Source: an uncultured Oscillospiraceae bacterium (GTDB lineage Bacteria > Bacillota > Clostridia > Oscillospirales > Oscillospiraceae). From it: 46,776 nt of DNA. Of this stretch, positions 37,218 through 45,421 are shown piece after piece (the first letter of the stretch is position 1; every line of letters starts with the position of its first letter). The stretch lies in contig CANRHK010000002.1 in assembly GCA_947630395.1 (NCBI GenBank), positions 1-46,776 on the forward strand, read 5' to 3'. A program made the position numbers and the translations under genes. Below the pieces are notes generated by a model. The model saw nothing but the letters and a program-made list of their open reading frames with translations. It made no database searches and was not told where the DNA came from.

Positions 37218-39864
37218 AAAAACCTATGGCACCATAGTGACGACGAAGGGGGCGGAGCTGATCGCCGCCTGCATCCTCAACGGCGAAAAGCTGAAGATCT
37301 CCGAGGCCGCCGCCGGTGACGGAAACGGGGCCTACTACGTCCCGTCGCTGGACCAGGAGGCGCTCCTGCACGAGCTGTGGCGGGGCGAGATTGCCTCCGC
37401 GGAGCTGAACGCCTCCACCCCGAATATGCTGGACGTCAAAATCGTCATTGACGACAGCGTGGGGAATTTCATCGTCCGGGAAATGGGCCTGTTCAGCGAG
37501 GACGGCGACCTGATCGCCGTCTGCAACACCCCCGACACCGAGAAGGTGGCAATCTCCACCGGCGTGTCCGGTCAGCTGACGATGGTCATGCACATCGTAG
37601 TGGCGGACGCCTCGGTGGTGGAGTTCACCATCTCCCCCAGCCTGGACACCGTGAGCAAGGAGGACCTGGAGAACGCCATCTCCAAGCACAACACCGACAA
37701 GAACGCCCACCCGGATATCCGGGCCTCGCTCACCGACCTGGACACCCGGCTCAAGGCCGCCGCGAAAACGGCTGGGGATGCCGCCGACGCTGCGGACAAG
37801 GCCCTCAAGGCCATCACCAAGCTGACAAACACCATCAGCACCGTGCCCTCGCAGAACGGCACCCTCACCTATAACGGCGGCAATCAGACCCCGACCTGGA
37901 ACAACTACAACCCGGACGCCCTCGACCTGGGCGGCGTGACCGAGGGGAAGGATGCCGGGGAGTACGAGGCCACCTTCACGCCCAAGGAGGGCTTCACCTG
38001 GAGCGACGAGAGCAGCGAGGCCAAGAAGGTGAAGTGGTACATCAGCCGGGCGACCATCGCCGTGGAGCCCTCGCAGACGGGAACGCTGACCTATGACGGG
38101 GAGCCCAAGACCCCCAGCTGGACCGGCTACGACGAAGATAAAATGACCCTGGGCGGCACCACGACGGCCACGGAGGCCGGGCAGCACACCGCTGAATTTA
38201 CCCCGACCAAAAATTATCAGTGGTCCAACGGCTCCAGCGACAAGAAGGACATCCTCTGGACCATCGGGCGGGCGACCATCACGGCCACCCCCGCCCAGCG
38301 GGGCACCCTCACCTATACCGGGGAAGTGCTGACCCCCAGCTGGAACGACTACGACCCGGACAAGCTCACCCTCGGCGGCCAGCCTACCGGCACCACCGCC
38401 GGGCGGTATGAGGCCACCTTCACCCCGACGAAGAATTACCAGTGGAGCGGCGGGTCCATCACGGCCAAGACGGTGGCCTGGAACATCAACAAGGCGGCGG
38501 GCAGCCTGTCCATTGACACGCCCACCCTCACGCTGAACGCGAAAACCAAGAGCGGCACCATCAAGGTCACCAGGGCCGGGAACGGCACCATCACCGCCAG
38601 CGCCAGCCCCGACAGCGTGGCGTCGGTGTCCGTCGCCGGGGACGTGGTCACCGTCACGGGGAAGTCCTACGGCGTGGCCAGCGTCACCATCAAAGTGGGC
38701 GAGGGTACCAACCACCTGGCACCGGCGGAGGGAAAGACCTGCTCCGTCACCGTGAACATTTTCACCGGCGACATCAAGAGCAACTCCTGGGCCGCGATTC
38801 GGGCCGCCAGCGCCGCCGGAGAAGCCGCCAGCACCTGGGCCGTGGGCGACACCAAGCCCATCACCTTGAACGGCAAAGTGGGGAATTTCAACTTCTCCAG
38901 CTTCTCCATAGACGTGTTCATCATCGGCTTCAACCACAACGCCTCCAGGGAGGGCAACAACAAGACCCACTGGCAGATCGGCAAGATCAACGGCAAGATG
39001 GTGGGCCTCTGCGACACCAAGTACGGCAGCGGTGTTTCCGAGGCTGGGTACTTCTCCATGAACACTACGAACACCAACGTAGGCGGCTGGAAGAATAGCT
39101 ACCGGCGCAAGACCCTCTATGGCAACGACGACACGCACACGCCCACCAACCCGCTCCCGAATAGCCTCATGGCCGCCCTGCCCGCCGATCTCCGGGCCGT
39201 CATGCAGCCGGTGACCAAGTACACGGACAACACCGGCAACGCCTCGAATAAGGACACCGACGTCACCACGACCACGGATTACCTGTTCGACCTGGCGGAG
39301 TTTGAGGTCCAGGACAAGCGGTACTATGCCAATCAGTACGAGCAAAACTACCAGGTGAGGTATGCCTACTATCAGGCGGGCAATACGAAGATTGCCTATC
39401 GACATGACAACACAGGGTCGGCGGTGTGGTGGTTCGGGCGGTCCCCTTATTACTCCAACTACTATTACTTCACCTTTACCTTCACCGACGGCTCCAAGGC
39501 GGTAATCCTTTCAGGTGACATGGTTTTGGGCGGAGTGCGCAACTATCTGGAATCCTACGGGAGCGATGCGGTACTGCTGGCCAGCATCTCCCCCAACAAC
39601 GCCCTACAGAGCTACTTTGTGGATGAGGAAGGGCTGGATGATGTTTATCTCACTGAGAAAGCCCAAACCAAGATCGGCTGGCAGTCGGTCTTCCTGGATG
39701 AGATGATGGCCCGGGGTTATGTCGGGGAGCTCCAGGATTTTATGGAGTGCGCCGCCACCGGGCGGCAGCCAATCTCAGGGTTTGAGATGGCCTATAAGAC
39801 AACCAGGGCAATCTATGCTGCGTATCTGGCGGCCGAGAAAGACAGCCGGGTACAAATGATTTGA
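37207..39864 (+). CDS. Chimeric tail fibre fused in frame to a dehydrogenase C-terminus
   Basis: An 885 aa product. Residues 1-190 are a tail-fibre/collar N-terminus (TYGTIVTTKGAELIAACILNGEKLKISEAAAGDGNG). About 212-430 are three 73-residue repeats (GTLTYxGexxTPSW...AGxYxAxFTPTKNYQWS), then a Big-type Ig-like domain (KSGTIKVTRAGNGTITASASPDSVASVSV). About 510-755 resemble a DUF6273-type receptor-binding domain ending SAVWWFGRSPYYSNYYYF. From about 755-763 the sequence switches to a Gfo/Idh/MocA C-terminus (FTDGSKAVILSGDMVLGGVRNYLESYG ... MECAATGRQPISGFEMAYKTTRAIYAAYLAAEK). DUF6273-type domains normally end shortly after this WW motif, so the tip is truncated. Confidence 0.85.
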   Translation: MPGEKTYGTIVTTKGAELIAACILNGEKLKISEAAAGDGNGAYYVPSLDQEALLHELWRGEIASAELNASTPNMLDVKIVIDDSVGNFIVREMGLFSEDGDLIAVCNTPDTEKVAISTGVSGQLTMVMHIVVADASVVEFTISPSLDTVSKEDLENAISKHNTDKNAHPDIRASLTDLDTRLKAAAKTAGDAADAADKALKAITKLTNTISTVPSQNGTLTYNGGNQTPTWNNYNPDALDLGGVTEGKDAGEYEATFTPKEGFTWSDESSEAKKVKWYISRATIAVEPSQTGTLTYDGEPKTPSWTGYDEDKMTLGGTTTATEAGQHTAEFTPTKNYQWSNGSSDKKDILWTIGRATITATPAQRGTLTYTGEVLTPSWNDYDPDKLTLGGQPTGTTAGRYEATFTPTKNYQWSGGSITAKTVAWNINKAAGSLSIDTPTLTLNAKTKSGTIKVTRAGNGTITASASPDSVASVSVAGDVVTVTGKSYGVASVTIKVGEGTNHLAPAEGKTCSVTVNIFTGDIKSNSWAAIRAASAAGEAASTWAVGDTKPITLNGKVGNFNFSSFSIDVFIIGFNHNASREGNNKTHWQIGKINGKMVGLCDTKYGSGVSEAGYFSMNTTNTNVGGWKNSYRRKTLYGNDDTHTPTNPLPNSLMAALPADLRAVMQPVTKYTDNTGNASNKDTDVTTTTDYLFDLAEFEVQDKRYYANQYEQNYQVRYAYYQAGNTKIAYRHDNTGSAVWWFGRSPYYSNYYYFTFTFTDGSKAVILSGDMVLGGVRNYLESYGSDAVLLASISPNNALQSYFVDEEGLDDVYLTEKAQTKIGWQSVFLDEMMARGYVGELQDFMECAATGRQPISGFEMAYKTTRAIYAAYLAAEKDSRVQMI
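37843..38496 (+). repeat. Three tandem Ig-like repeats in the fibre
   Basis: Units begin near 37843, 38062 and 38283, each about 220 nt (73 residues). The second and third are closer to each other than to the first. They form the elongated shaft and could change copy number by recombination. Confidence 0.8.
39445..39500 (+). other. Prophage-host junction
   Basis: Codons for PYYSNYYYF (phage-like) run into FTFTFTDGSKAVI (dehydrogenase-like). ACCGACGGCTCC (TDGS, 39484-39495) is a candidate microhomology, since fibre domains of this type and dehydrogenases can both carry a T-D-G-S turn. Downstream codons are visibly less GC-rich at third positions (GATGATGTTTATCTC), like the following host genes. 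Confidence 0.75.
39481..39864 (+). pseudogene. Gfo/Idh/MocA dehydrogenase, C-terminal fragment only
   Basis: About 127 residues corresponding to the last third of a normally 330-390 aa sugar dehydrogenase. The Rossmann NAD(P)-binding domain and the EKP-type catalytic motif are missing, so it cannot be active. The fragment includes the beta-sheet strand VLGGVRNYLESYGSDAVLLASISPNNALQSYF and the terminal helices. It overlaps the ribosome site of the permease gene, showing it was the upstream gene of that operon. Confidence 0.8.
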
Positions 39865-39881
39865 CGAATGAGGTGAGAGCA

Positions 39882-40820
39882 TTGAAAACAAAGGAGTCAA
39901 CGGCGGCCCACAGCAAGCGCGGCTGGAAACAGCGGGCATATCAAAGCCGCTATCTGCTGATGATGATGTTTATTCCTTTTGTTTATCTGATCATTTTCCA
40001 CTATATTCCCATGTATGGCGTTCAAATCGCCTTTCGGGACTACAACCCTTATCTGGGCATTCTGAAAAGCCCTTGGGTGGGGATTTCCCACTTTATCGAT
40101 TTCTTTACCTCCACCTATTTTTGGCGCCTGATCAGAAACACATTGGCTATTAGTCTGCTTCAGCTGCTTTTGGCATTTCCCGCCGCGATTATCCTGGCGC
40201 TGATGATTAACGACCTGGAAAATAAATACTTTCAGAAAGCAGTGCAAACCATTGCCTATCTTCCCCATTTTATTTCCTCCGTGGTGGTGGCCGGTCTGGT
40301 GCTCTCTGTGCTTGCTACCCGCACGGGCATCATCAACCAGGCGCGCCATGCCCTTGGGCTGGGCGAGATTTCCTTTATGACGAAGTCATCCTATTTCCCG
40401 TTTATCATGGTACTTACCGAGATTTGGCAGAACACTGGCTGGGGCTCCATCATCTATTTGGCGGCGATGACCGCCATTGACCCGGCGCTTTATGAGGCGG
40501 CGATTGTGGACGGTGCCTCCCGCTGGCAGCAGATCCGCAACATTACGCTTCCCTGTATCCTTCCCACCATCATCATCCAGTTTATCCTAAAGGTGGGCGG
40601 CCTGTTTACCGTGGGATATCAGAAGATCCTGCTGCTGTATAACCCGCAGATTTATGAGAATGCCGATGTTATCGGAACCTATGTGTATCGCCGCGGCCTG
40701 ATGGGGCTGGAATACAGCTTCGGCGCCGCTGTGGATCTGTTCAATACCGTGCTGAACCTGCTGATGCTGCTGACGTTTAACGCTATCTGCCGCAAGGTCA
40801 GTGACACCAGCCTGTGGTAA
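39882..40820 (+). CDS. ABC sugar transporter permease (LplB-like)
   Basis: A 312 aa membrane protein. I prefer TTG 39882 with GAGGTGAGAGCA before it; TTG 39861 would overlap the dehydrogenase stop and lacks a site. Six hydrophobic segments are visible (LLMMMFIPFVYLIIFHYIP and others), with the ATPase-contact EAA loop EAAIVDGASRWQQIRNITLP. The family (LplB/CUT1) imports oligosaccharides or polyhydroxy compounds with a second permease and a lipoprotein; no ATPase gene is in the window, as often in this class, which shares a genomic MsmK-like ATPase. Confidence 0.93.
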   Translation: MKTKESTAAHSKRGWKQRAYQSRYLLMMMFIPFVYLIIFHYIPMYGVQIAFRDYNPYLGILKSPWVGISHFIDFFTSTYFWRLIRNTLAISLLQLLLAFPAAIILALMINDLENKYFQKAVQTIAYLPHFISSVVVAGLVLSVLATRTGIINQARHALGLGEISFMTKSSYFPFIMVLTEIWQNTGWGSIIYLAAMTAIDPALYEAAIVDGASRWQQIRNITLPCILPTIIIQFILKVGGLFTVGYQKILLLYNPQIYENADVIGTYVYRRGLMGLEYSFGAAVDLFNTVLNLLMLLTFNAICRKVSDTSLW

Positions 40821-40832
40821 AGGGGGATTCAT

Positions 40833-41711
40833 ATGAGTATTCAAAAGCTGTCAGCGGGGGATAAAGCCTTTAAGGCAGTTAACGGGGTGGTTCTAATCCT
40901 GTTCTGCGCCCTAATCCTGTATCCGCTTTTGTGGATTGTCAGCGGCTCCTTCTCGGACCCCTTTGCGCTTATGACCGGTAAGGTCCACCTGCTGCCGGTG
41001 GATCCCACGCTGAAAATCTATAAGATTGTCTTTAAGCATCCGGATATCTGGATATCTTACCGCAATACCATTGTCTATACCGTTGTGGGTACCTTTATCA
41101 GTGTCTGCCTTACCGCCATGGCGGCGTATCCCCTTTCCAGAACCGAGTTTTTTGGTAAACAATTCTTTACGGCCGTGCTGATGATCACGATGTTTTTTTC
41201 CGGCGGCATGATCCCTACTTTTCTGCTGGTGCAGAAACTGAAAATGTTGGACACCATCTGGGCCATCGTCCTTCCGGGCGCGATGAGCGTTTACAACACC
41301 ATCGTTATGCGCACCTTCTTCATCTCCACCATTCCCAAGGAGCTGGAGGATTCCGCTTTCCTGGATGGGGCCAACGATATCCAGTTTTTCTGGAAGATTG
41401 TGCTGCCCCTTTCCAAGGCCATTATGGCGGTTATGGTGCTCTTTTACGGGGTGGGCCAGTGGAACAGCTGGTTTTCCGCTTTCCTGTACATGTCCTCCCG
41501 GGACCGCTACCCTCTTCAGCTGATCCTCCGGGAGATTCTGATTCAGGGCAATACCAACATCAGCGGTGGGGGAGGCGGCGATAACGACCTGATCGGAGAG
41601 GGCGTAAAGTTTGCCACGATGGTGGTGGCCACGGTTCCCATTATGTGCCTCTATCCATTTTTGCAGAAGTATTTTACCAAGGGCGTTATGATTGGTTCCT
41701 TAAAGGGATAA
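40833..41711 (+). CDS. ABC sugar transporter permease (YtcP/AraQ-like)
   Basis: A 292 aa partner permease, with AAAGGGGGATTCAT before ATG, 12 nt after LplB. Six membrane segments and the EAA-like loop KELEDSAFLDGANDIQFFWKIVLPLSKAIM. The Gly-rich loop NTNISGGGGGDND in the periplasm-facing part and the end FLQKYFTKGVMIGSLKG are typical of YtcP proteins, which always pair with LplB-like permeases. Confidence 0.94.
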   Translation: MSIQKLSAGDKAFKAVNGVVLILFCALILYPLLWIVSGSFSDPFALMTGKVHLLPVDPTLKIYKIVFKHPDIWISYRNTIVYTVVGTFISVCLTAMAAYPLSRTEFFGKQFFTAVLMITMFFSGGMIPTFLLVQKLKMLDTIWAIVLPGAMSVYNTIVMRTFFISTIPKELEDSAFLDGANDIQFFWKIVLPLSKAIMAVMVLFYGVGQWNSWFSAFLYMSSRDRYPLQLILREILIQGNTNISGGGGGDNDLIGEGVKFATMVVATVPIMCLYPFLQKYFTKGVMIGSLKG

Positions 41712-41763
41712 TGCGTTGACAGTGATTCCTTTGCCTTATATATTATTAAAGGAGGAAGATTCT

Positions 41764-43461
41764 ATGAAAACCAAGCAAAAAGCAGTGTCTATGGCTTTGG
41801 CATGTTTGTTGGCTGTTTCCTGTGCTGGGTGCAGCGGTGCTTCCGGCAGCTCCAGCGCCGCCCCTGCGTCCTCCGCGAAGAGCAGCTCCGGTACCACCCC
41901 TGCATCTTCCGCACCGAGCAGCTCCGCCTCGGAGGCTGCGGGAAATGAGTACGGTGTCCCTCAAATTTCTGAAAAACCCATTACGCTGAAGATCTATGCC
42001 TCCAAGGGCAGCGGAACTCCCGACTACAACGATATGGAGCACATGAAAAAGTATGGTGAGTTTACCAATGTGTCGGTAGAGTGGGAGCAGCCTCCGCAAG
42101 ACCTTTCCACAGAACGTTTCAACATTGTCATCGCTTCCAACGAGCTGCCAGATATGTTCTGGAACATCAAGGCCGACCAGTATACGCAGCTGAAAACCAC
42201 AAAGGCCATCATCCCGGTCCAGGATTACTTCTCCCAGTGCCCCCATCTCCAAAATGTCATGGCGGAGTTTCCCAATATGGAGAAATATATTTTTGACCCC
42301 GACGGCCAGGCGTACAGCCTTCCGTTCTTTGACGGACTGACCGTAAATGATATCATGATCCTGCGCAAGGACTGGCTGGATCAGCTTGGGATGGACGTTC
42401 CCGTCACCAAGGACGACTGGCTCCAATATTGGCGCGGCGTTCGGGACAACGACGTCAACGGAAACGGTGACAGCTCTGATGAGATCCCCCTTTCCGGCAC
42501 CAGTTTCAACAGCGTTCTCTCCCTGATGAGCGCGTTTGAGATGGACAGCATGAATAACGGCTTCTTTGTGGATCCCTCGGATGGGAACAAGGTGAAGTAC
42601 TCCTACTACGATTCTAGGTTCCGCGACTTTATAAGCTGGATTCACCAGCTCTGGGAGGAAAATATCATCGACCCAGATATCCTCTCCACCGACTCTAAAA
42701 CCTTGGGCAACAATACCGCTTTGAACCTGGTAGGCTCTTACCGCGGCAAATTAAACGGCCAGCTGAACACCTACATGACTACGATGCCGGATAAAATCCC
42801 CGGGTTTGACCTGCTGGGGACTCCGCCGATTCAAAGTGACAACGGCGTTTCCTTCCATCCTGGTTCTGTTCCTCTGGTGCGCACGGATACCATCGGCGGC
42901 GTTGTCACCGTTACGAGCAAATACCCGGAGGAATGTGTGCGGTACTGCGATTGGTTCTATGATTTTTCTGCTCCTTACGGCGGTGCATTCATGAATATCT
43001 TTGGCTATGAGGGTGTGACTTTTGAGTACGCCAACGCTGAAAAGACCGATTATCAGTATACTGACTGGGTGCTGCACAATGCTGATGGACTGTCCCCTCA
43101 ACAGGCGCTGCAGACGATGACCACCCGCTGCCAGCATCCATCCTATGTCCCTCCCATCGGCAGCTTCAAGATGTGGCATCCCTCCACGGTCGCCTCTTAT
43201 GAGAACAGCGAGCCGTATTACAATGACTCTCTGAAATATAAGGTACCCAGCCTGACCTTCAGTGATGCGGACGCGAAAACCATCCGCAGCACCATGGCGG
43301 ATATCAGCACCTACGTCTCGGAAATGAGCGCCAAGTTTATGACCGGCGAGGAGTCCCTCGACCAGTTTGAGAGCTATATTGCGACCATCCAGGGTATGGG
43401 TATTGAGAATGTCCTGGAAATTTACAACAAAACCTATCAGGAGTGGAACCAGCCCCGATAA
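41764..43461 (+). CDS. Extracellular solute-binding lipoprotein (LplA-like)
   Basis: A 565 aa product from ATG 41764 (TAAAGGAGGAAGATTCT). The signal peptide MKTKQKAVSMALACLLAVSCAGC has the lipobox AVSCAGC, so Cys is lipidated and the protein is anchored outside the membrane. A Ser/Ala-rich linker (residues about 24-60) follows, then a large bilobed binding domain. Long binding proteins of 500-560 aa usually serve LplB/YtcP systems. The ligand cannot be read from sequence. Confidence 0.94.
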   Translation: MKTKQKAVSMALACLLAVSCAGCSGASGSSSAAPASSAKSSSGTTPASSAPSSSASEAAGNEYGVPQISEKPITLKIYASKGSGTPDYNDMEHMKKYGEFTNVSVEWEQPPQDLSTERFNIVIASNELPDMFWNIKADQYTQLKTTKAIIPVQDYFSQCPHLQNVMAEFPNMEKYIFDPDGQAYSLPFFDGLTVNDIMILRKDWLDQLGMDVPVTKDDWLQYWRGVRDNDVNGNGDSSDEIPLSGTSFNSVLSLMSAFEMDSMNNGFFVDPSDGNKVKYSYYDSRFRDFISWIHQLWEENIIDPDILSTDSKTLGNNTALNLVGSYRGKLNGQLNTYMTTMPDKIPGFDLLGTPPIQSDNGVSFHPGSVPLVRTDTIGGVVTVTSKYPEECVRYCDWFYDFSAPYGGAFMNIFGYEGVTFEYANAEKTDYQYTDWVLHNADGLSPQQALQTMTTRCQHPSYVPPIGSFKMWHPSTVASYENSEPYYNDSLKYKVPSLTFSDADAKTIRSTMADISTYVSEMSAKFMTGEESLDQFESYIATIQGMGIENVLEIYNKTYQEWNQPR

Positions 43462-43493
43462 GGAACAAAACCACCTCTTACTTTGAAGGGCAG

Positions 43494-43525
43494 AGGGGCC
43501 TGCAACATTGCGGCCCCTTGTTCGG
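43494..43525 (+). terminator. Weak terminator after the binding protein
   Basis: AGGGGCC and GGCCCCT pair across TGCAACATTGC, followed by TGTTC. It may reduce, not end, transcription into the VOC gene. Confidence 0.45.
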
Positions 43526-43567
43526 AAAAGATTTCGGTATCAATGAATGACGAAAGGATGAAAGGCT

Positions 43568-44365
43568 ATGATTAAGGAACTAAACCACGTAGCGGTAAGA
43601 ACCGGTGATATGGAGGCATCCCTCCACTTTTATGTGGATATTCTGGGCGCTAAGGTGATTCGCGACGCTACCTCCCCCGACGGTAAAGGACGCTTTGTCT
43701 ATGTCCAGCTGGTGGACGGCGTGATTGAAATCATCAAAGGCAAACCTGGCTCTGACAATTTGGGGCTTCAGCATGTGGCGTTTCTGATCTCCGACGATAC
43801 GGATATCCATCAGGTCCATGACAAGCTGGTGGGGATGGGTTACCACTTTACGGTGGAGCCGAAGCCCGCTTCCTCCGGTGATGGCTATCTGGCCTTCTTT
43901 GAGGATACCAGCGGCGCCATCTTCGAGGTGATCCAGCGCAAGGAGAATATCCGGATTCCCGGGCTGAAAAACGAACATCTGGAGGAATTTGACCATATCT
44001 CCATCCGTGTGACAGACGACAGCTATAAGCAGTGCGAGGACTTTTATCTGAACACCATGGGCTTTGAGGTGCGCCGCATTCTGGAAAAACCCAAGTCGGT
44101 GATGAGCTATTACAAATTTGGTCCCGATACGCTGGAAACGCTTTACTCCGTGGGAAAGCCCAAAGTGGAGAAGCCTCTGTGCCACATCGCGTTCCGGGTG
44201 AAGGACTGTTTTGAAACCAAGAAATATCTGGAATCCCAGGGCGTTGCCTGCCCGGAGCCGAAGACCTCCGGTATGGGAGACTTCCATGTGATGAATATCA
44301 CTGGACCGGATGGCGAGATTCTGGAATTCCTGGATCGGGTATCTCTGGATGATTATCGCAAATAA
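43568..44365 (+). CDS. Two-domain VOC (glyoxalase/dioxygenase-fold) protein
   Basis: A 265 aa protein made of two vicinal-oxygen-chelate modules. The first starts ELNHVAVRTGDMEASLHFYVDILGAKV and contains GLQHVAFLISD and GAIFEVIQ; the second starts EFDHISIRVTDDSYKQCEDFYLNTMGFEV with LCHIAFRVKD and GEILEFLDR. His and Glu at these places are the usual metal ligands (H and E in each half). The chemistry may be isomerase, epimerase, lyase or dioxygenase; its place in a sugar operon favours an epimerase or lyase on the imported substrate. Confidence 0.88.
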   Translation: MIKELNHVAVRTGDMEASLHFYVDILGAKVIRDATSPDGKGRFVYVQLVDGVIEIIKGKPGSDNLGLQHVAFLISDDTDIHQVHDKLVGMGYHFTVEPKPASSGDGYLAFFEDTSGAIFEVIQRKENIRIPGLKNEHLEEFDHISIRVTDDSYKQCEDFYLNTMGFEVRRILEKPKSVMSYYKFGPDTLETLYSVGKPKVEKPLCHIAFRVKDCFETKKYLESQGVACPEPKTSGMGDFHVMNITGPDGEILEFLDRVSLDDYRK

Positions 44366-44386
44366 ACAATTAGGATAACCATATGG

Positions 44387-44428
44387 GGCAGGGAGGTTTT
44401 CGGATTGGCGGAAGCTTTCCTGCCTTTT
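44387..44428 (+). terminator. Terminator after the VOC gene
   Basis: GGCAGGGA pairs with TTTCCTGCC around a 21-nt partly paired loop, followed by TTTTCT. The SDR gene then starts a new unit or is reached by read-through. The rest of the 125-nt gap holds only the SDR ribosome site. Confidence 0.6.
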
Positions 44429-44490
44429 CTGCAAAAAGTCAGAAATACTTGTAAGCATTCTGTATCCTAAAAAGGAAAGGGTGACGGTAA

Positions 44491-45231
44491 ATGAGGATGC
44501 CATTGGCAGGTACCTGCGCGGTGGTGACCGGGGCCAGCAAGGGAATCGGCCTGGCGATTACCAAGGCGCTTTTGGAACAGGGGGTACGGGTGGCGACGGT
44601 CTCCCGCACCGCTGCCGACCTGGAGCAGGTGGTGCGGCAGCTGCGGGAGCAGTATCCCGATAGGGTAAAGGCTTTCCCGGCGGACGTGAGCCAGGAGGAG
44701 GAGGCTGTCCGGGTGATCGGGGAGATCGGAAGGGCTTTTGGACGGATTGATATCCTGATGAACTGCGCAGGTGTGAGTCAGCACAGCCCTGCCCGGCTGG
44801 AGGCGCTGGAGCGGCAGGAGTTTGAACGGATCCTGCGCACCAATCTGAACTCGGTGCTTTACTGCACCAGAGAGACGCTGCCATATCTCAGACGGCAGCC
44901 CCAGAGCTTTGTCCTTTCTATCCTCTCCACAGCCGCCTTTCATTCCAGCGGGGGAGGCTTTACCTACGCGGCGTCCAAGTACGCGGCGCGGGCGGTGATG
45001 GAGGGGCTGGAGCAGGACTGCAAGGGCTCCGGCGTTCGGGTGGCCTCCATCAGTCCCGGTCCGGTGAACACCAACATCTGGTCCCACAAGGACGTACCGG
45101 TTCCCCAGGAGCGAAAGGATAAGATGCTCCGGGCACAGGACATTGCCGAGATCGCGCTGTTTCTGCTCCGGCTGGATGACAATGTGCATATCGGCAACGT
45201 CACGGTGGAGCCGTGGTTTTACCAAAAATAA
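44491..45231 (+). CDS. Short-chain dehydrogenase/reductase
   Basis: A 246 aa classical SDR with AAAGGAAAGGGTGACGGTAA before ATG. NAD(P)-binding TGASKGIG (residues about 13-20), ADVS, structural NCAG, the catalytic Ser in SILSTAAF, and YAASK as YxxxK. The tail SPGPVNTNIW is normal. It oxidises or reduces a sugar or polyol alcohol; Ser-Arg after the second strand (VATVSRT) hints at NADP preference. Confidence 0.93.
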   Translation: MRMPLAGTCAVVTGASKGIGLAITKALLEQGVRVATVSRTAADLEQVVRQLREQYPDRVKAFPADVSQEEEAVRVIGEIGRAFGRIDILMNCAGVSQHSPARLEALERQEFERILRTNLNSVLYCTRETLPYLRRQPQSFVLSILSTAAFHSSGGGFTYAASKYAARAVMEGLEQDCKGSGVRVASISPGPVNTNIWSHKDVPVPQERKDKMLRAQDIAEIALFLLRLDDNVHIGNVTVEPWFYQK

Positions 45232-45244
45232 TAAAATACAATAT

Positions 45245-45290
45245 GTGAACACCATAATACATGTTCACCTTAAGATCATTGTGCTATAAT
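45245..45290 (+). promoter_or_regulatory. Promoter with palindromic operator
   Basis: -10 TATAAT (45285-45290) preceded by TG one base upstream (extended -10), and a weak -35 TTCACC (45264-45269, 15 nt spacing). GTGAACA (45245-45251) and TGTTCAC (45262-45268) make a 7-bp palindrome with 10-nt spacer overlapping the -35, a likely repressor or catabolite-regulator site. Confidence 0.6.
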
Positions 45291-45410
45291 AACCGTAGAA
45301 ACGGTTGTTATAGATTGAAGTGGCCGCGCAAACCATTCGCACCCAACTGCGTTGGGTGCTCCTTCTGCGCATGGCCGATTATAGCATTCACGCTATGCTT
45401 TCTATAATAA
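45284..45410 (+). ncRNA. Structured leader upstream of the TIM-barrel gene
   Basis: Several paired elements can be drawn: AACCGT/ACGGTT (45291-45306); TTATAGA (45308-45314) with TCTATAA (45401-45407) as outer stem; GGCCGCGCA (45322-45330) with TGCGC-at-GGCC (45366-45376); inside it GCACCCAAC/GTTGGGTGC (45339-45359); and ATAGC/GCTAT (45381-45396). CTATAATAA is repeated exactly at 45284-45292 and 45402-45410. Either a structured regulatory leader or a small repeat element with a 9-bp duplication. No known riboswitch class is recognised. Confidence 0.5.
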
Positions 45411-45421
45411 GGAGACGAAAG

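Noticed and set aside
37174-39405. 743 aa minus-strand ORF opposite the fibre, and other long minus ORFs (25,000-26,336; 20,084-21,643)
   Set aside because: They mirror high-GC coding sequence, are rich in Val/Gly/Leu/Asp without domain patterns, lack ribosome sites and conflict with clear genes.
36000-39860. Diversity-generating retroelement
   Set aside because: No reverse transcriptase, accessory gene or template repeat was found; kept only as a hypothesis about the lost region.
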